Assembly (NCBI RefSeq): GCF_014645135.1
Contig: NZ_BMLH01000002.1
Span: 186,001-250,000, forward strand
Source of the DNA: Rheinheimera tangshanensis
GTDB lineage: Bacteria; Pseudomonadota; Gammaproteobacteria; Enterobacterales; Alteromonadaceae
Reading direction: 5' to 3'
Length of the DNA: 64,000 nt
This document shows positions 52,844 to 63,182 of this stretch, piece after piece. The notes below the pieces were generated by a model. The model did not search any database. It was given only the letters and a program-made list of their open reading frames with translations, and was not told the DNA's origin. Positions within the stretch are counted from its first letter, which is position 1. Every line of letters starts with the position of its first letter. Both the position numbers and the translations under genes were made by a program.

Positions 52844-54541
52844 ATGCTGAATAAATCATTGCTTACGCTGGCGTTAGCCTTAGCTTTAACTGGCTGTGGC
52901 AAAGCGCCGGAACAAACCACCAACACCGCTTCCGTTGAAACTCAGGCCGCTGTGACCCAGCTTGCGCAAGCGCCAAATCCCTGGTGGCAGGATGCTGTGT
53001 TTTATCAAATCTGGCCTCGCAGTTTTTATGACACCAACGGCGATGGCACTGGTGATTTCAAAGGTATCGAAGCCAAGCTGCCGTACTTACAGGATTTAGG
53101 TATTAACGCCATTTGGCTCACGCCTATGTTCGAAGCTCCTTCTTACCATGGTTACGACTTCACCGAATTTTATCAGGTAGAACAAGATTACGGTTCTATG
53201 CAGGATTTTGAGCAGTTGGTGCAGGCAGCCAAAGCTAAAAATATTAATATTATCCTCGATTTAGTCATCAACCATATCTCTGACAAACATGAATGGTTCC
53301 AGCGTTCAGCCAAAGGCGAAGCCCCTTATAAAGATTATTTTGTCTGGCGCGACGAATTGCCGAGCGATGGCTGGGGACCGGCCTGGAGTACTGAAGTAAA
53401 ACCTGAAGCGGTTTGGCATTATAACGAAGAGCGCAAGGCCTATTACTATGCTGCTTTTGGTGCCTCACAACCGGATCTGAACTTAAAACACCCTGATGTT
53501 ATTGCTGAAATGAAGAAAATGGCCAAATTCTGGCTGGACAAAGGGGTCGCGGGTTTCCGTTTAGACGCTGTGCGTTATGTGCAGGAAGATGGCCCACAAC
53601 AAAGGGCTGATACCCAGGGCACGATCGACTATTGGGTCGACTTTACCCAGTATGTCAAAAGTGTAAAGCCGGACGCTTATCTGGTGGCAGAAGCCTGGGT
53701 CGACTTGCCTGTAGCGGCCAAGTACTGGGGCGATGGCAAAGGGCTGGATGCGGGTTTCGATTTTGAATTTGGTTACAAAGTGCTGGAGCTGTTAAATGTC
53801 GGCAAACAAAACGCCGAGTTTGGCACTATGCAGCAAAGCGCTTCATCCACAGACAATCTGCTGATGGCGAACCTGCAACAACGCAAAACCACCTCTGCGC
53901 CAATGGAGTTTTTCAGCCCTTTCCTGACGAACCATGATCAGCCGCGTTTAAGCTGGCAAATAGGTCAGGATTTTAATAAAGCTAAGCTGGCTGCGGCTTT
54001 GCTGTTTAGCTCACCGGGCACAACGTACATCTATTACGGCGAAGAAATTGCGTTGACTCAGGCGTCGGACAAAGAGCACTTACACCGCCGCTCGCCTATG
54101 TTCTGGGATAACAGTGCTCAGGCTGGCTTTAGTACGGCCGACAAAGTTTGGGTGCAACGGGATGATTTATTCCCACCTCAGGCCGAAAGCAGCTGGTGGA
54201 CCCCGTTTTTAGCGGCTCAGCAACAAGGGCCGAACAACGTCGCAGCACAGCAGGCAGATGCTAAGTCGGTCTGGTCTTTGTATAAATTCCTGATCCAGCA
54301 AAAGGCCGATCGTGCTGAGTTTGGTATAGCGGGTGATTACAACGCAGAGTTTTTAGCAGAAGGTAAGTTACTGAAAATAGTACGGTCTTTGGGAGACAAA
54401 CAAAGCCTGATGCTGCTGAACTTGTCGGCTGAGACTCTGGCCGTACCCGCTGATTTAGTACCTGCAGGCATGACAGTGACCTGGCAGGAAGATGAAGCCC
54501 CAGAGCTGAATGCACATCAGCTGCAAATCTGGCAAAACTAA
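52844..54541 (+). CDS. GH13 alpha-amylase-family lipoprotein
   Basis: A 565-aa alpha-glucan-active enzyme with lipobox LTGC (C18), so membrane-anchored on the periplasmic side or outer membrane. GH13 motifs: DLVINHIS, GFRLDAVRY (nucleophile D241), VAEAWV (acid/base E283) and LTNHDQPR (D365). The opening WWQDAVFYQIWPRSFYDTNGDG is typical of the oligo-1,6-glucosidase/alpha-glucosidase branch. It probably hydrolyses oligosaccharides at the cell envelope. No maltodextrin transport genes are adjacent. Confidence 0.88.
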   Translation: MLNKSLLTLALALALTGCGKAPEQTTNTASVETQAAVTQLAQAPNPWWQDAVFYQIWPRSFYDTNGDGTGDFKGIEAKLPYLQDLGINAIWLTPMFEAPSYHGYDFTEFYQVEQDYGSMQDFEQLVQAAKAKNINIILDLVINHISDKHEWFQRSAKGEAPYKDYFVWRDELPSDGWGPAWSTEVKPEAVWHYNEERKAYYYAAFGASQPDLNLKHPDVIAEMKKMAKFWLDKGVAGFRLDAVRYVQEDGPQQRADTQGTIDYWVDFTQYVKSVKPDAYLVAEAWVDLPVAAKYWGDGKGLDAGFDFEFGYKVLELLNVGKQNAEFGTMQQSASSTDNLLMANLQQRKTTSAPMEFFSPFLTNHDQPRLSWQIGQDFNKAKLAAALLFSSPGTTYIYYGEEIALTQASDKEHLHRRSPMFWDNSAQAGFSTADKVWVQRDDLFPPQAESSWWTPFLAAQQQGPNNVAAQQADAKSVWSLYKFLIQQKADRAEFGIAGDYNAEFLAEGKLLKIVRSLGDKQSLMLLNLSAETLAVPADLVPAGMTVTWQEDEAPELNAHQLQIWQN

Positions 54542-54549
54542 CTAAAACA

Positions 54550-54595
54550 GGGGTCAGAACACATAAGTTACGCCTAACTTATGTGTTCTGACCCC
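54550..54595. terminator. Perfect 21-bp hairpin between convergent genes (GGGGTC repeat, copy 2)
   Basis: Arms 54550-54570 and 54575-54595 are perfectly complementary with a CGCC loop. TTTT follows on the plus side and TGTTTT on the other, so it can terminate in both directions. The right arm also encodes the last residues and stop of the sensor kinase gene. The outer GGGGTCAG/CTGACCCC is shared with 37888-37916 and 59611-59647. Confidence 0.75.
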
Positions 54596-56199
54596 AATTT
54601 TAAGTCGATATAAAAACTACTGCCTTTGCCCTGAGTACTTTCAAACGACAAAGTGCCGCCGTGTTGTTCAATAATAGATTTACTGATACTCAAGCCTAAA
54701 CCTGTGCCACCAAAGTTGCGCACGTCTGAGGTGTCCGATTGGCTGAAAGGTCGGAATATTACCGCTTTAAATGCTTCGTCTATACCTGGACCCTGATCGG
54801 TGATCGTGATTCGAATCAGTTGCTCCTGCTGCTGTACCTGTAATTGAACTACAGAGTCAGCAAAAGAAAACTTAGCAGCATTGGATAACAAATTTGCCAG
54901 CACTTGTATCAGACGGTTGCTGTCTGCCCATACCCACAAGTCTTCAGATACAGGTTCCAATTCTAGACTCACTTTATGCTGCTGAGCATAAGCCGCCATT
55001 TGGTTAACGGCACAGCGTAGCAGAGGAGCGAGTTGGACTTTCGTAAACTGAAAACTCATCTGGCCTGCTTCAATTTTTTGCATGTCCAGAATGTCGTTAA
55101 TCAGCCGGATCAAACGCTGACTATTTTGCTCTGCAAGTTCCAGCATGGCGCGTATTTTAGCGTTGGGTTCGCCCAAAGCATTACCCAAAATTAAGCCCAA
55201 AGCGCCGTGGATAGAGGTTAAAGGCGTACGCAGTTCGTGGCTGACGGTAGAAACAAAACGGTTTTTCAGCAAATCCAGCTGTTTACGGGCGCTGATATCC
55301 TCGTACACTGCGATACCGAAGGTCAGTTCACCATGTTCGTTGTAGCCGGGCCGCCCCCAGGCCTGCATATGACGACGAACTCCATCCTGTTCGATTTCCA
55401 TATCGTCTGACTGACAAGTTTCCCCAGCCAAAGCCTTAGCTGCAGGCATTTGCGCGGCTGGGTAAATGTTGTCTGTACCTGCAACAAAAGCCAGAGGCTG
55501 TGCCGGTGCCGGCCCCAATAATTCTTCAGCAGCTTTATTGCTGTAATAGGGCTGTTGATCTTTCCCCGTTACCACCACACCCATTGGCAAATCATCTATC
55601 CACTGCCGGAACTTGTGTTGAGTAGTGGCCTGTAAAGATTCGGTGTAAGTGATAAAAGTACGGATCACCACAAAAAAAGCGATAAAGTTTACGATCAGAT
55701 AAGTCGCCCAAGAGGCTGGATCTGCCATATAACGGGTCACGCTGACCGGAATTTGCAGATAACCCAGCATAAACCCCATAGCTGTGCCAATCAGGCTGAA
55801 TAAGGTGGCTAACGCCAGCGCCATGGCGACTTTGGCGTTGTAAAGCACGTAGCCGACTACACAACTTAACACCAGCCACCAAACGCCGGGAGAAGCAAAA
55901 CCAAAAGTTAAAGCACCGGGTAAGCCTATCAGCCAAAATACCAGGATCAGCAATACCCCTTTCGGATGCAGCGGCATCTTATGACAGGCAAAAGCCCCTA
56001 CGACTAAAGCCAAGCCGACTAACGCATGAACGGTATAAACCGGTAGCCAACCGGTATTTAACGAGCGGACAACAGACAGAGGGACACCAATCAGCGCAAT
56101 CAGGGCAAAGCTACGCCACAACGAGTTAGTAAACTTGTGCCTGATAGCGCTGAGCTGACGCTTTAGCTCAGTTGTGGAAGTGCTTAGGGACTGACTCAA
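54574..56199 (-). CDS. Membrane PAS sensor histidine kinase
   Basis: A 541-aa kinase. About six transmembrane helices (30-185) precede a PAS domain (about 197-310; DDLPMGVVVTGKDQQPYYSN), HisKA with H321 (VSTVSHELRTPLTSIHG) and HATPase (NLLSNAAKFS, DQGPGI, GGTGLGLSISKSII). There is no receiver domain and no adjacent regulator, so its partner is elsewhere. The start is TTG (56199) with GGAG about 10 nt upstream; no ATG lies before the first helix. After the usual SSFYIDLK ending, the last seven residues (LGSEHIS) are encoded by the hairpin repeat, probably an acquired terminus. Confidence 0.85.
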   Translation of the reverse strand: MSQSLSTSTTELKRQLSAIRHKFTNSLWRSFALIALIGVPLSVVRSLNTGWLPVYTVHALVGLALVVGAFACHKMPLHPKGVLLILVFWLIGLPGALTFGFASPGVWWLVLSCVVGYVLYNAKVAMALALATLFSLIGTAMGFMLGYLQIPVSVTRYMADPASWATYLIVNFIAFFVVIRTFITYTESLQATTQHKFRQWIDDLPMGVVVTGKDQQPYYSNKAAEELLGPAPAQPLAFVAGTDNIYPAAQMPAAKALAGETCQSDDMEIEQDGVRRHMQAWGRPGYNEHGELTFGIAVYEDISARKQLDLLKNRFVSTVSHELRTPLTSIHGALGLILGNALGEPNAKIRAMLELAEQNSQRLIRLINDILDMQKIEAGQMSFQFTKVQLAPLLRCAVNQMAAYAQQHKVSLELEPVSEDLWVWADSNRLIQVLANLLSNAAKFSFADSVVQLQVQQQEQLIRITITDQGPGIDEAFKAVIFRPFSQSDTSDVRNFGGTGLGLSISKSIIEQHGGTLSFESTQGKGSSFYIDLKLGSEHIS

Positions 56200-56410
56200 A
56201 AATCAGATACTCCGCATAGTTCATTAGCTCACTCTAAACCAGTGGCACAACAAGGTGCAATCTATCCGTGAACCCGAAACTGAAATAAGGCGTAAAGATT
56301 AAAAATAAATAACAGAACTGAGGTTGCAACTGGTGCGGAATTCAGGCTACAACTAGATCGTGCCTGTTTTTACAACCGCAGTGTCGAACCAGAGCCACAG
56401 GGGAGTTTTC

Positions 56411-56941
56411 ATGCATTATTTTTGTTTGAGTCTGTTGTTGTGCTTTAGCACTGTCAGTCTGGCTGCTGTGCACAAAGCGGATCAGTTTATTGTCGATGGT
56501 GTACCCCATGACGTAGATAGTAGCCCACTTGAAAAACTCTATGCTGCTGATGAACTGCGTCTGAAGTTGAAAAACCAGGCACAGTGTGGGTATCAGGGCG
56601 TATGGGAACTCAAAGGTCAGCACCTTTTTCTGAACACTTTAAAGCAAGCTGACTGTGAAACCGCAGCCGTCGGCATAGATCCGCAGTTGCTGTTTAGTGA
56701 AAAACAGTATCCGCTGAAAGCCCATTGGTTTAGCGGGGCTATCAAAGTGCCGCTGACCGACAAAGACTATAAACATTGCCTGACTGAGGAAGGCTCAGAC
56801 GAAACCATAGGTTATGCCTATCTGGCTATGGTGTACGAGTTTATTGCTGGTGAGTTAGTCAAACAGTCCGAGCAGATTGTCACTGAAAACTGGCAAAGAC
56901 CGCGCAGTAACTGCGCTAATGTGCCAACAGCGCGGGTTTGA
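56411..56941 (+). CDS. Secreted protein of unknown function
   Basis: A 176-aa protein with signal peptide (MHYFCLSLLLCFSTVSLAA). The mature part has five cysteines (QCGYQG, ADCETAA, HCLTEE, SNCANV and one near the signal). It ends with a helical stretch (GYAYLAMVYEFIAGELVKQS). The ATG at 56411 with GGGGAG upstream is chosen over 56360. No family is recognised. Isolated between a divergent kinase gene and the convergent DUF1289 gene. Confidence 0.6.
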   Translation: MHYFCLSLLLCFSTVSLAAVHKADQFIVDGVPHDVDSSPLEKLYAADELRLKLKNQAQCGYQGVWELKGQHLFLNTLKQADCETAAVGIDPQLLFSEKQYPLKAHWFSGAIKVPLTDKDYKHCLTEEGSDETIGYAYLAMVYEFIAGELVKQSEQIVTENWQRPRSNCANVPTARV

Positions 56942-56951
56942 GCAGACAGAT

Positions 56952-57212
56952 TCAGAAACCAAACATATCTGGTGTACTACCAACATCAGCTTCAAGACTC
57001 TGATCCGGCTTACCTGCAAGCCGTGCCGCATCGCGTCTTGCTCTGCGTTGTTCTAATAGTTTCAGAATACGTGAGCGTTCAGCCAAGGGTTTGTTGTGCC
57101 AGTTAAAGCGTTCGTCACGCGAGCGCAAACAGCCGAGGCAATAACCTCTGCTGTTGTTTTCGCAAACCCCAATACAAGGATTGGGTAAGTCAAACAGCTC
57201 TAATTGATCCAT
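56952..57212 (-). CDS. DUF1289 family protein
   Basis: An 86-aa protein with the DUF1289 signature PCIGVCENNSRGYCLGCLRS, four cysteines suggesting metal binding, followed by RDERFNWHNKPLAERSRIL. The family (E. coli YdhL-like) is of unknown function. The ATG at 57212 is preferred over a GTG at 57233. The two genes converge, with 10 nt between the stops. Confidence 0.8.
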   Translation of the reverse strand: MDQLELFDLPNPCIGVCENNSRGYCLGCLRSRDERFNWHNKPLAERSRILKLLEQRRARRDAARLAGKPDQSLEADVGSTPDMFGF

Positions 57213-57318
57213 TACACCAACACTGCACCACACTCTGGTTAAGATTCTGGCTTATTCTGCCTAAAATTGCAGCTTTTGTAATTTTTTTACAAAAATCCGC
57301 CAAAAGCAAAAATAGTTG

Positions 57319-57347
57319 TTGACTTAAGATGTGTAGACGGCTATTTC
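57319..57347 (+). promoter_or_regulatory. Candidate ilv operon promoter
   Basis: TTGACT (57319-57324), a 17-bp spacer and TATTTC (57342-57347, weak). It lies 88 nt before the leader peptide ATG, appropriate for an attenuated leader transcript. Confidence 0.4.
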
Positions 57348-57434
57348 TATAGGCACAAATTTTCGGCACCTAACGTAAAAACACCGCCGAATAGACAAAT
57401 ATAAATTTAACCAATTAAGAGTTAACATTAAAAA

Positions 57435-57521
57435 ATGCGTTTAGCTTCTATTCTGAACATTATTGTGGTCCTCGTAATCGTGGTGATTAGTCACTGCGGG
57501 GGCTCGCGTTTGGAATTTTAA
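57435..57521 (+). CDS. ilvL: ilv operon leader peptide
   Basis: A 28-codon peptide: MRLASILNIIVVLVIVVISH, then CGGSRLEF. Residues 6-18 contain five Ile, five Val and two Leu, the control codons for branched-chain amino-acid attenuation. The ending around Cys-Gly resembles E. coli IlvL. Ribosome stalling here, when charged tRNA-Ile, -Val or -Leu is short, would free 57495-57502 to form the antiterminator. The peptide itself needs no further function. Confidence 0.88.
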   Translation: MRLASILNIIVVLVIVVISHCGGSRLEF

Positions 57522-57579
57522 GCAGCAAAAAATTCTCAACAAAACCCCCGCACCGAAAGGTCCGGGGGTTTTGTGTTTT
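57495..57579 (+). promoter_or_regulatory. ilv transcription attenuator
   Basis: Terminator: AAAACCCCCG (57541-57550) pairs with CGGGGGTTTT (57563-57572) around an inner ACC-GAAA-GGT, followed by GTGTTTT. Antiterminator: TGCGGGGG (57495-57502, within the leader peptide's His-Cys-Gly-Gly codons) is exactly complementary to CCCCCGCA (57545-57552), the left arm of the terminator. The two folds are mutually exclusive, the classical amino-acid attenuation design. Confidence 0.88.
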
Positions 57580-57652
57580 AAGGTCCCCGGAAATTTCGAA
57601 AAAAGGTTTTGTTGTACTGACAAACAGACGATAGAAAAGGATGGGAAATACA

Positions 57653-59311
57653 ATGAATGGCGCTGAACTGGTAATCAAGCTGCTGGAAATGCGGGGAGTC
57701 GAACATATCTTCGGCTATCCGGGCGGAGCTATTATGCCAATCTACGACGCGCTGTATCAGAGCAAAGTCAAACACTACCTGTGCCGTCATGAACAGGGTG
57801 GGGCTTTTTCTGCCATAGGTTATGCCCGTAGCTCTGGCAAGGTAGGCGTTTGTATGGCCACCTCTGGACCCGGCGCTACTAACCTGATCACTTCCTTAGC
57901 CGACGCTTTATTAGATTCAGTGCCATTAGTCGCCATCACAGGCCAGGTGTCACAAGCCGTGATGGGCACAGATGCTTTTCAGGAAGTAGACGTTTTAGGT
58001 TTAAGCCTGGCTGTGACTAAACACAGCTTTATGGTGAAAGATGTGACCGAACTGGAACACACCTTAAACGAAGCCTTTGAATTGGCGATGTCAGGCCGCC
58101 CAGGCCCGGTGTTGGTCGATATTCCAAAAGACGTGCAACTGGCCGAAGTGCAGTTTAAACCGCGTTTAGTGGAGGATACCGAAACTTCCCAGCCAGAATT
58201 TTTACCAGCAGCAGCTTTAGAACAGGCGCGCTTGTTAATCCAAAACGCCAAAAGACCTATCGCCTACATAGGTGGTGGTGTGCATATGGCCGATGCAGTG
58301 GCCGAGCTGCACGGCTTTTTAGCCCAAAGCCAAATGCCTTCGGTCACCACCTTAAAAGCCATGGGTACAGTGCCGCCTTCAAACCCTTATTACCTGGGCA
58401 TGCTGGGTATGCACGGCACTCAGGCTGCGAATTTGGCGGTGCAGCAATGCGATTTACTGATCTGTTTAGGCGCCCGTTTTGATGATCGTGTGACAGGCAA
58501 ACTGGCCGCTTTTGCACCAGACGCCAAAGTTATTCATATCGATATAGACCCGGCCGAGCTGCACAAATTACGCCGTGCCGAATGCGCCATGATAGGTGAT
58601 TTACGCCAGCTGTTGCCTGCGATGTCAGTACCCACTCACTGCCAAGACTGGTTAAAACATTGCGTGAGCATGAAACAGCAACACGGCTGGCGTTATGACC
58701 ATCCGGGTGAGCGTATCTTCGCGCCTTTAATGCTAAAGCAACTGAGCGAACGTATGCCGGACAACGCCGTCGTATGCTGTGACGTAGGCCAGCATCAAAT
58801 GTGGGTAGCCCAGCATATGAGCTTCAGCCATCCGCGTAATCATTTAAGCAGTGGTGGTTTGGGCACTATGGGTTTTGGTTTACCAGCGGCCATAGGTGCG
58901 CAGTTAGCACGGCCAAAAGATACGGTACTGGCGGTTAGTGGTGACGGTTCTTTTATGATGAATGTGCAGGAACTGGGCACTATCAAGAGGTTCCGTCTGC
59001 CGGTGAAGATTGTCATAGTCGACAACCAGCGCTTAGGCATGGTGAAACAATGGCAAGAGCTGTTTTTTAACGAGCGCTACAGCGAAACCGATTTATCCGA
59101 CAACCCGGATTTTGTCTCTTTAGCTGCTGCTTTTGCCATTCCAGGCCACAGCATCAGCCGTAAAGATGAAGTGTTACCAGCGCTGGAAGCCATGTTTACC
59201 TGGCCAGGCCCTTACTTATTACATGTTCGAATAGATGAAACAGACAACGTCTGGCCCTTAGTACCGCCAGGAGCAGCCAATCAGGATATGTTAACGGAGA
59301 AAGCACAATGA
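57653..59311 (+). CDS. ilvG: Acetolactate synthase isozyme II large subunit
   Basis: A 552-aa ThDP/FAD enzyme forming acetolactate from pyruvate, or acetohydroxybutyrate from pyruvate plus 2-oxobutyrate. Catalytic E47 ([11 protein letters not shown]), [19 protein letters not shown] segment and ThDP motif [18 protein letters not shown] with [19 protein letters not shown] are intact. The ATG at 57653 gives the IlvG N-terminus ([16 protein letters not shown]) and GGGA upstream; the ATG at 57641 is rejected. The frame is unbroken, unlike the frameshifted E. coli K-12 copy. Overlaps ilvM by 4 nt. Confidence 0.96.
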   Translation: MNGAELVIKLLEMRGVEHIFGYPGGAIMPIYDALYQSKVKHYLCRHEQGGAFSAIGYARSSGKVGVCMATSGPGATNLITSLADALLDSVPLVAITGQVSQAVMGTDAFQEVDVLGLSLAVTKHSFMVKDVTELEHTLNEAFELAMSGRPGPVLVDIPKDVQLAEVQFKPRLVEDTETSQPEFLPAAALEQARLLIQNAKRPIAYIGGGVHMADAVAELHGFLAQSQMPSVTTLKAMGTVPPSNPYYLGMLGMHGTQAANLAVQQCDLLICLGARFDDRVTGKLAAFAPDAKVIHIDIDPAELHKLRRAECAMIGDLRQLLPAMSVPTHCQDWLKHCVSMKQQHGWRYDHPGERIFAPLMLKQLSERMPDNAVVCCDVGQHQMWVAQHMSFSHPRNHLSSGGLGTMGFGLPAAIGAQLARPKDTVLAVSGDGSFMMNVQELGTIKRFRLPVKIVIVDNQRLGMVKQWQELFFNERYSETDLSDNPDFVSLAAAFAIPGHSISRKDEVLPALEAMFTWPGPYLLHVRIDETDNVWPLVPPGAANQDMLTEKAQ

Positions 59312-59577
59312 ACCATGTACTAACCATCCAGACTAAAAACCAACCTGTGGTATTAGAGCGGTTATTGCAGGTTACCCGTTACCGTGGCTTTGAAGTGGCA
59401 GGCATGGAAATGAAACCACTGGCTGATTTCAGCGGCTTACTGGTGACTTTGTCTATCGTCAGCGACAAACCTATCAGCCTGTTAACTAACCAGTTGAACA
59501 AGTTATACGATATCGAGTATCTGGATTGTGTGGAGTCTGAACAAACACAAGCCAAAGCGGGTTCAATGCGGGCTTAA
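59308..59577 (+). CDS. ilvM: Acetolactate synthase isozyme II small (regulatory) subunit
   Basis: An 89-aa ACT-domain protein matching E. coli IlvM (87 aa): [36 protein letters not shown] and the second strand [16 protein letters not shown]. It activates the IlvG catalytic subunit. Start overlaps the ilvG stop (ATGA), so the subunits are translationally coupled. Confidence 0.92.
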   Translation: MNHVLTIQTKNQPVVLERLLQVTRYRGFEVAGMEMKPLADFSGLLVTLSIVSDKPISLLTNQLNKLYDIEYLDCVESEQTQAKAGSMRA

Positions 59578-59610
59578 GCCGCTAAACTTAAGACAAATTA
59601 ATAATTGCTA

Positions 59611-59647
59611 AGGTCTGGCCCAAATGCAAAGGGCAAGACCTGACCCC
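59611..59647. repeat. GGGGTC-type palindromic repeat, copy 3 (partial)
   Basis: AGGTCTGGCCC and GGGCAAGACCT form an interrupted hairpin (one mismatch) followed by TGACCCC, in the gap between ilvM and ilvD. Its GGTC.GGCC...GACC core resembles 37888-37916. Confidence 0.4.
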
Positions 59648-59675
59648 AGAAAAGAATAATTGGAGTAATAAATAG

Positions 59676-61529
59676 ATGCCGAAGCTTAGATCCGCTACTA
59701 CTACTGAAGGCCGCAATATGGCGGGAGCCCGTGCTTTATGGCGTGCCACAGGGGTAAAAGATACCGACTTTGGTAAACCTATTATTGCCGTAGTGAACTC
59801 CTTCACCCAGTTTGTGCCCGGCCATGTGCATTTGCGCGATTTAGGCAAACTGGTGGCTGAAGCTATTGAAGAAGCGGGTGGCATCGCCAAAGAATTTAAT
59901 ACCATCGCCATAGACGATGGTATCGCCATGGGCCATGGCGGTATGTTGTACAGCCTGCCGTCACGCGAAATTATCGCCGACTCAGTGGAGTATATGGTGA
60001 ACGGCCACTGCGCCGACGCTATGGTTTGTATTTCCAACTGCGACAAAATCACTCCAGGCATGTTAATGGCGGCTTTGCGCCTGAATATTCCAGCCATTTT
60101 TGTCTCTGGTGGCCCAATGGAAGCAGGCAAAACCAAGCTGTCGGATCAGATCATCAAGCTGGATTTAGTCGACGCTATGGTCTCGGCCGCTAACCCTAAT
60201 GTAACGGATGCCGACAGCGAAAAAATTGAACGTAGCGCTTGCCCAACCTGTGGTTCCTGCTCTGGTATGTTTACCGCTAACTCGATGAACTGCTTAGTGG
60301 AAGCTTTAGGTTTGGGCCAACCGGGCAATGGCTCTATGCTGGCCACCCACAGCGATCGTAAAGCGCTGTTTATCAGTGCTGGTAAACGCATTATGGACCT
60401 GACCAACCGCTGGTATAAACAGAACGACGCCAGCGCTTTGCCACGTAATATCGCCAATAAAACTGCCTTCGAAAACGCCATGATGCTGGATATCGCCATG
60501 GGCGGTTCCACCAATACAGTGCTGCATTTATTGGCCGCCGCTATTGAAGCCGAAGTCGATTTTGGCATGAGCGACATAGACAGGTTATCGCGCATAGTGC
60601 CGCATTTATCCAAAGTGGCGCCGAGTACGCAAAAATACCATATGGAAGACGTACACCGCGCCGGTGGTGTTATTGCCATTCTGGCTGAATTAAACCGCGC
60701 TGGCTTATTAAACCCAAATACTCCTCATGTGGCCGGGTCTTCTTTGGGTGATGTGTTAGAACGCTTCGACATTATGACCACTCAGGATCAGGCGGTAAAA
60801 GACTTCTACCGCGCTGGCCCTGCCGGTATCCGCACCACTCAGGCCTTTTCGCAGGATTGCCGTTACCCAACGCTGGACGACGACCGCGTTGAAGGTTGTA
60901 TCCGCAGCAAAGAACATGCTTATTCACAGGACGGTGGTTTGGCTGTGCTGTACGGCAACTTAGCGCCAAACGGCTGTATTGTAAAAACCGCTGGTGTGGA
61001 AAAAGAAAACCTGGTGTTTAACGGCCGCGCCCGTATTTTTGAAAGCCAGGACAGTGCGGTAGACGCCATTCTGGCTGGCAAAGTTGTTGCAGGCGACGTA
61101 GTGATCATTCGCTACGAAGGGCCAAAAGGCGGCCCAGGCATGCAGGAAATGTTGTATCCAACCAGTTACTTAAAGTCTATGGGCTTAGGCAAAGCTTGTG
61201 CGTTGATCACAGACGGCCGTTTCTCTGGTGGTACTTCGGGTTTATCTATAGGTCACGTATCGCCAGAAGCCGCCAGCGGCGGTGCCATAGCGCTGGTGGA
61301 AGAAGGCGACGCCATCGCCATTGATATTCCAAACCGCAGCATTGCCATTGGTGTCAGTGATGCCGTCTTAGCAGAACGCCGTGCCGCGATGGAAGCCAAA
61401 GGCAAATTAGCCTGGAAACCAGTCGACCGCGTGCGTTCTGTCAGCCCGGCGTTAAAAGCCTACGCCATGCTGGCAAGCAGTGCCGACAAAGGCGCAGTGC
61501 GTGATTTGAGTAAATTGGAAAGCCTATGA
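59676..61529 (+). CDS. ilvD: Dihydroxy-acid dehydratase
   Basis: A 617-aa Fe-S enzyme (E. coli IlvD 616 aa) that dehydrates dihydroxy acids to 2-oxo acids for valine and isoleucine. Signatures: [15 protein letters not shown], cluster cysteines in [12 protein letters not shown] and [18 protein letters not shown], and [19 protein letters not shown]. It follows ilvM directly; the transaminase ilvE, placed here in E. coli, is absent. Its stop overlaps ilvA by 4 nt. Confidence 0.97.
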   Translation: MPKLRSATTTEGRNMAGARALWRATGVKDTDFGKPIIAVVNSFTQFVPGHVHLRDLGKLVAEAIEEAGGIAKEFNTIAIDDGIAMGHGGMLYSLPSREIIADSVEYMVNGHCADAMVCISNCDKITPGMLMAALRLNIPAIFVSGGPMEAGKTKLSDQIIKLDLVDAMVSAANPNVTDADSEKIERSACPTCGSCSGMFTANSMNCLVEALGLGQPGNGSMLATHSDRKALFISAGKRIMDLTNRWYKQNDASALPRNIANKTAFENAMMLDIAMGGSTNTVLHLLAAAIEAEVDFGMSDIDRLSRIVPHLSKVAPSTQKYHMEDVHRAGGVIAILAELNRAGLLNPNTPHVAGSSLGDVLERFDIMTTQDQAVKDFYRAGPAGIRTTQAFSQDCRYPTLDDDRVEGCIRSKEHAYSQDGGLAVLYGNLAPNGCIVKTAGVEKENLVFNGRARIFESQDSAVDAILAGKVVAGDVVIIRYEGPKGGPGMQEMLYPTSYLKSMGLGKACALITDGRFSGGTSGLSIGHVSPEAASGGAIALVEEGDAIAIDIPNRSIAIGVSDAVLAERRAAMEAKGKLAWKPVDRVRSVSPALKAYAMLASSADKGAVRDLSKLESL

Positions 61530-63109
61530 GTGCCGTGGTACAAGCAATAAAAGATCAAAGCAAAACTGCAGCCGACTGGCAGCGCCCGGCACCAAACCCG
61601 GCGCTTATGCAGCAGTATTTACGCGAAATCTTATTGTCGCCTGTGTATCAGGCGGCGATAGAAACCCCGCTGCAGGCTATGCCAAAACTCGGTCAGCGTA
61701 TTGGTCAGCATGTGCTGTTAAAACGTGAAGATATGCAGCCTGTGTATTCCTTTAAGCTGCGTGGCGCTTTTCATAAACTGCATAAAGTGCGTGAGCAACA
61801 GCCTGGTGCTAGCGTGGTGTGCGCATCCGCTGGCAATCATGCGCAGGGTGTGGCTTTATCCGCCAGCAAACTGGGCCTGAACGCTACTATTGTGATGCCT
61901 ATCACCACACCAGAAATTAAAGTCGCAGCAGTCAAAGCCCTTGGCGGCAAAGTGCTGCTGCACGGTACCGCCTTTGATGAAGCCAATAAGTTTGCCATTG
62001 AGTTATCCCAAACTCAGGGCGCCACTTATATTCCACCTTTTGACGATGCTGACGTCATCGCAGGCCAGGGCACAGTCGCAAAAGAGCTATTAAGCCAACA
62101 TAACAAACTGGACGCTGTCTTTATTCCGGTTGGCGGCGGCGGCTTATTGGCCGGAATGGCGGTGTATATCAAAGCCGTAATGCCGGGCGTAAAAGTAATA
62201 GGCGTAGAGCCAGACGATGCCGCCTGCTTAAAAGCCGCGATGGATGCGGGCGAACCTGTCACTTTAGACAGAGTAGGGTTATTTGCCGACGGTGTAGCGG
62301 TAAAACGTATAGGCACAGAGAACTTCAAGCTGGCGCATTTATACTGCGACGATGTGATCACAGTCTCCAGCGACGAAATTTGTGCCGCCATCAAAGACAT
62401 CTTTGATGACTTACGCGCCGTAGCAGAACCTGCTGGTGCTTTGGCTTTAGCTGGCCTGAAAAAGTACGCAGCAACAGCAACTCAAACTCAGAACCTCAGT
62501 GCAGTACTCAGTGGCGCTAACCTGAACTTCGACACCTTGCGTTATGTGTCGGAGCGCTGCGAATTAGGCGAGAAAAAAGAAGCGGTGTTTGCCGTCACTA
62601 TTCCGGAAGAAAAAGGCAGCTTCCGCCGTTTCTGCCAAACCTTAGGCGGCCGCGCCATCACCGAATTTAACTACCGCTACGCCAGCGACAATAAAGCCCA
62701 TATTTTTGTCGGCATCAAACTACGCCACGGCGCAGAAGAGCTGCAACAGGTCAATCAGGCCTTATCAGCCGCAGGCTACGACTATCAGGATTTATCCGAC
62801 GACGAACTGGCCAAACTGCACGTACGCCATATGGTCGGCGGCATGCCACCGCGTTTAGTTAAAGAGCAGGTGTACCAATTCAACTTCCCGGAATACCCTG
62901 GCGCTTTGATGAACTTCCTTAACACCCTGGGCGAAAAATGGAATATCACTCTGTTTCATTATCGTAATCATGGGGCTGCTACTGGGGATGTATTGGCTGG
63001 CTTTGAGATAGCTGATCATGCTGAAATTGCTGAGCATTTGGATACGCTAGGTTATGAGTATCGATTAGTGACTAGCAATGGGGCTTATAAGGTGTTTTTG
63101 ACAGGTTAA
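61526..63109 (+). CDS. ilvA: Biosynthetic threonine ammonia-lyase (threonine deaminase)
   Basis: A 527-aa PLP enzyme that makes 2-oxobutyrate from threonine, the first step to isoleucine. PLP Lys77 ([14 protein letters not shown]), glycine-rich phosphate loop ([10 protein letters not shown]), [13 protein letters not shown]. Two C-terminal ACT-like regulatory domains (about 345-527; [16 protein letters not shown] and [17 protein letters not shown]) give isoleucine feedback inhibition, as in E. coli IlvA (514 aa). Start overlaps the ilvD stop. Confidence 0.96.
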   Translation: MSAVVQAIKDQSKTAADWQRPAPNPALMQQYLREILLSPVYQAAIETPLQAMPKLGQRIGQHVLLKREDMQPVYSFKLRGAFHKLHKVREQQPGASVVCASAGNHAQGVALSASKLGLNATIVMPITTPEIKVAAVKALGGKVLLHGTAFDEANKFAIELSQTQGATYIPPFDDADVIAGQGTVAKELLSQHNKLDAVFIPVGGGGLLAGMAVYIKAVMPGVKVIGVEPDDAACLKAAMDAGEPVTLDRVGLFADGVAVKRIGTENFKLAHLYCDDVITVSSDEICAAIKDIFDDLRAVAEPAGALALAGLKKYAATATQTQNLSAVLSGANLNFDTLRYVSERCELGEKKEAVFAVTIPEEKGSFRRFCQTLGGRAITEFNYRYASDNKAHIFVGIKLRHGAEELQQVNQALSAAGYDYQDLSDDELAKLHVRHMVGGMPPRLVKEQVYQFNFPEYPGALMNFLNTLGEKWNITLFHYRNHGAATGDVLAGFEIADHAEIAEHLDTLGYEYRLVTSNGAYKVFLTG

Positions 63110-63182
63110 AAATAAGACTTATGGGGAGCTTGATTATCTCCCTTGATAAGTTCATTTTGTCAGCTTGCTTGTTTTATCAAAT

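Noticed and set aside
57653-59311. Possible ilvG frameshift as in E. coli K-12
   Set aside because: The frame is continuous through all conserved motifs to the overlap with ilvM.
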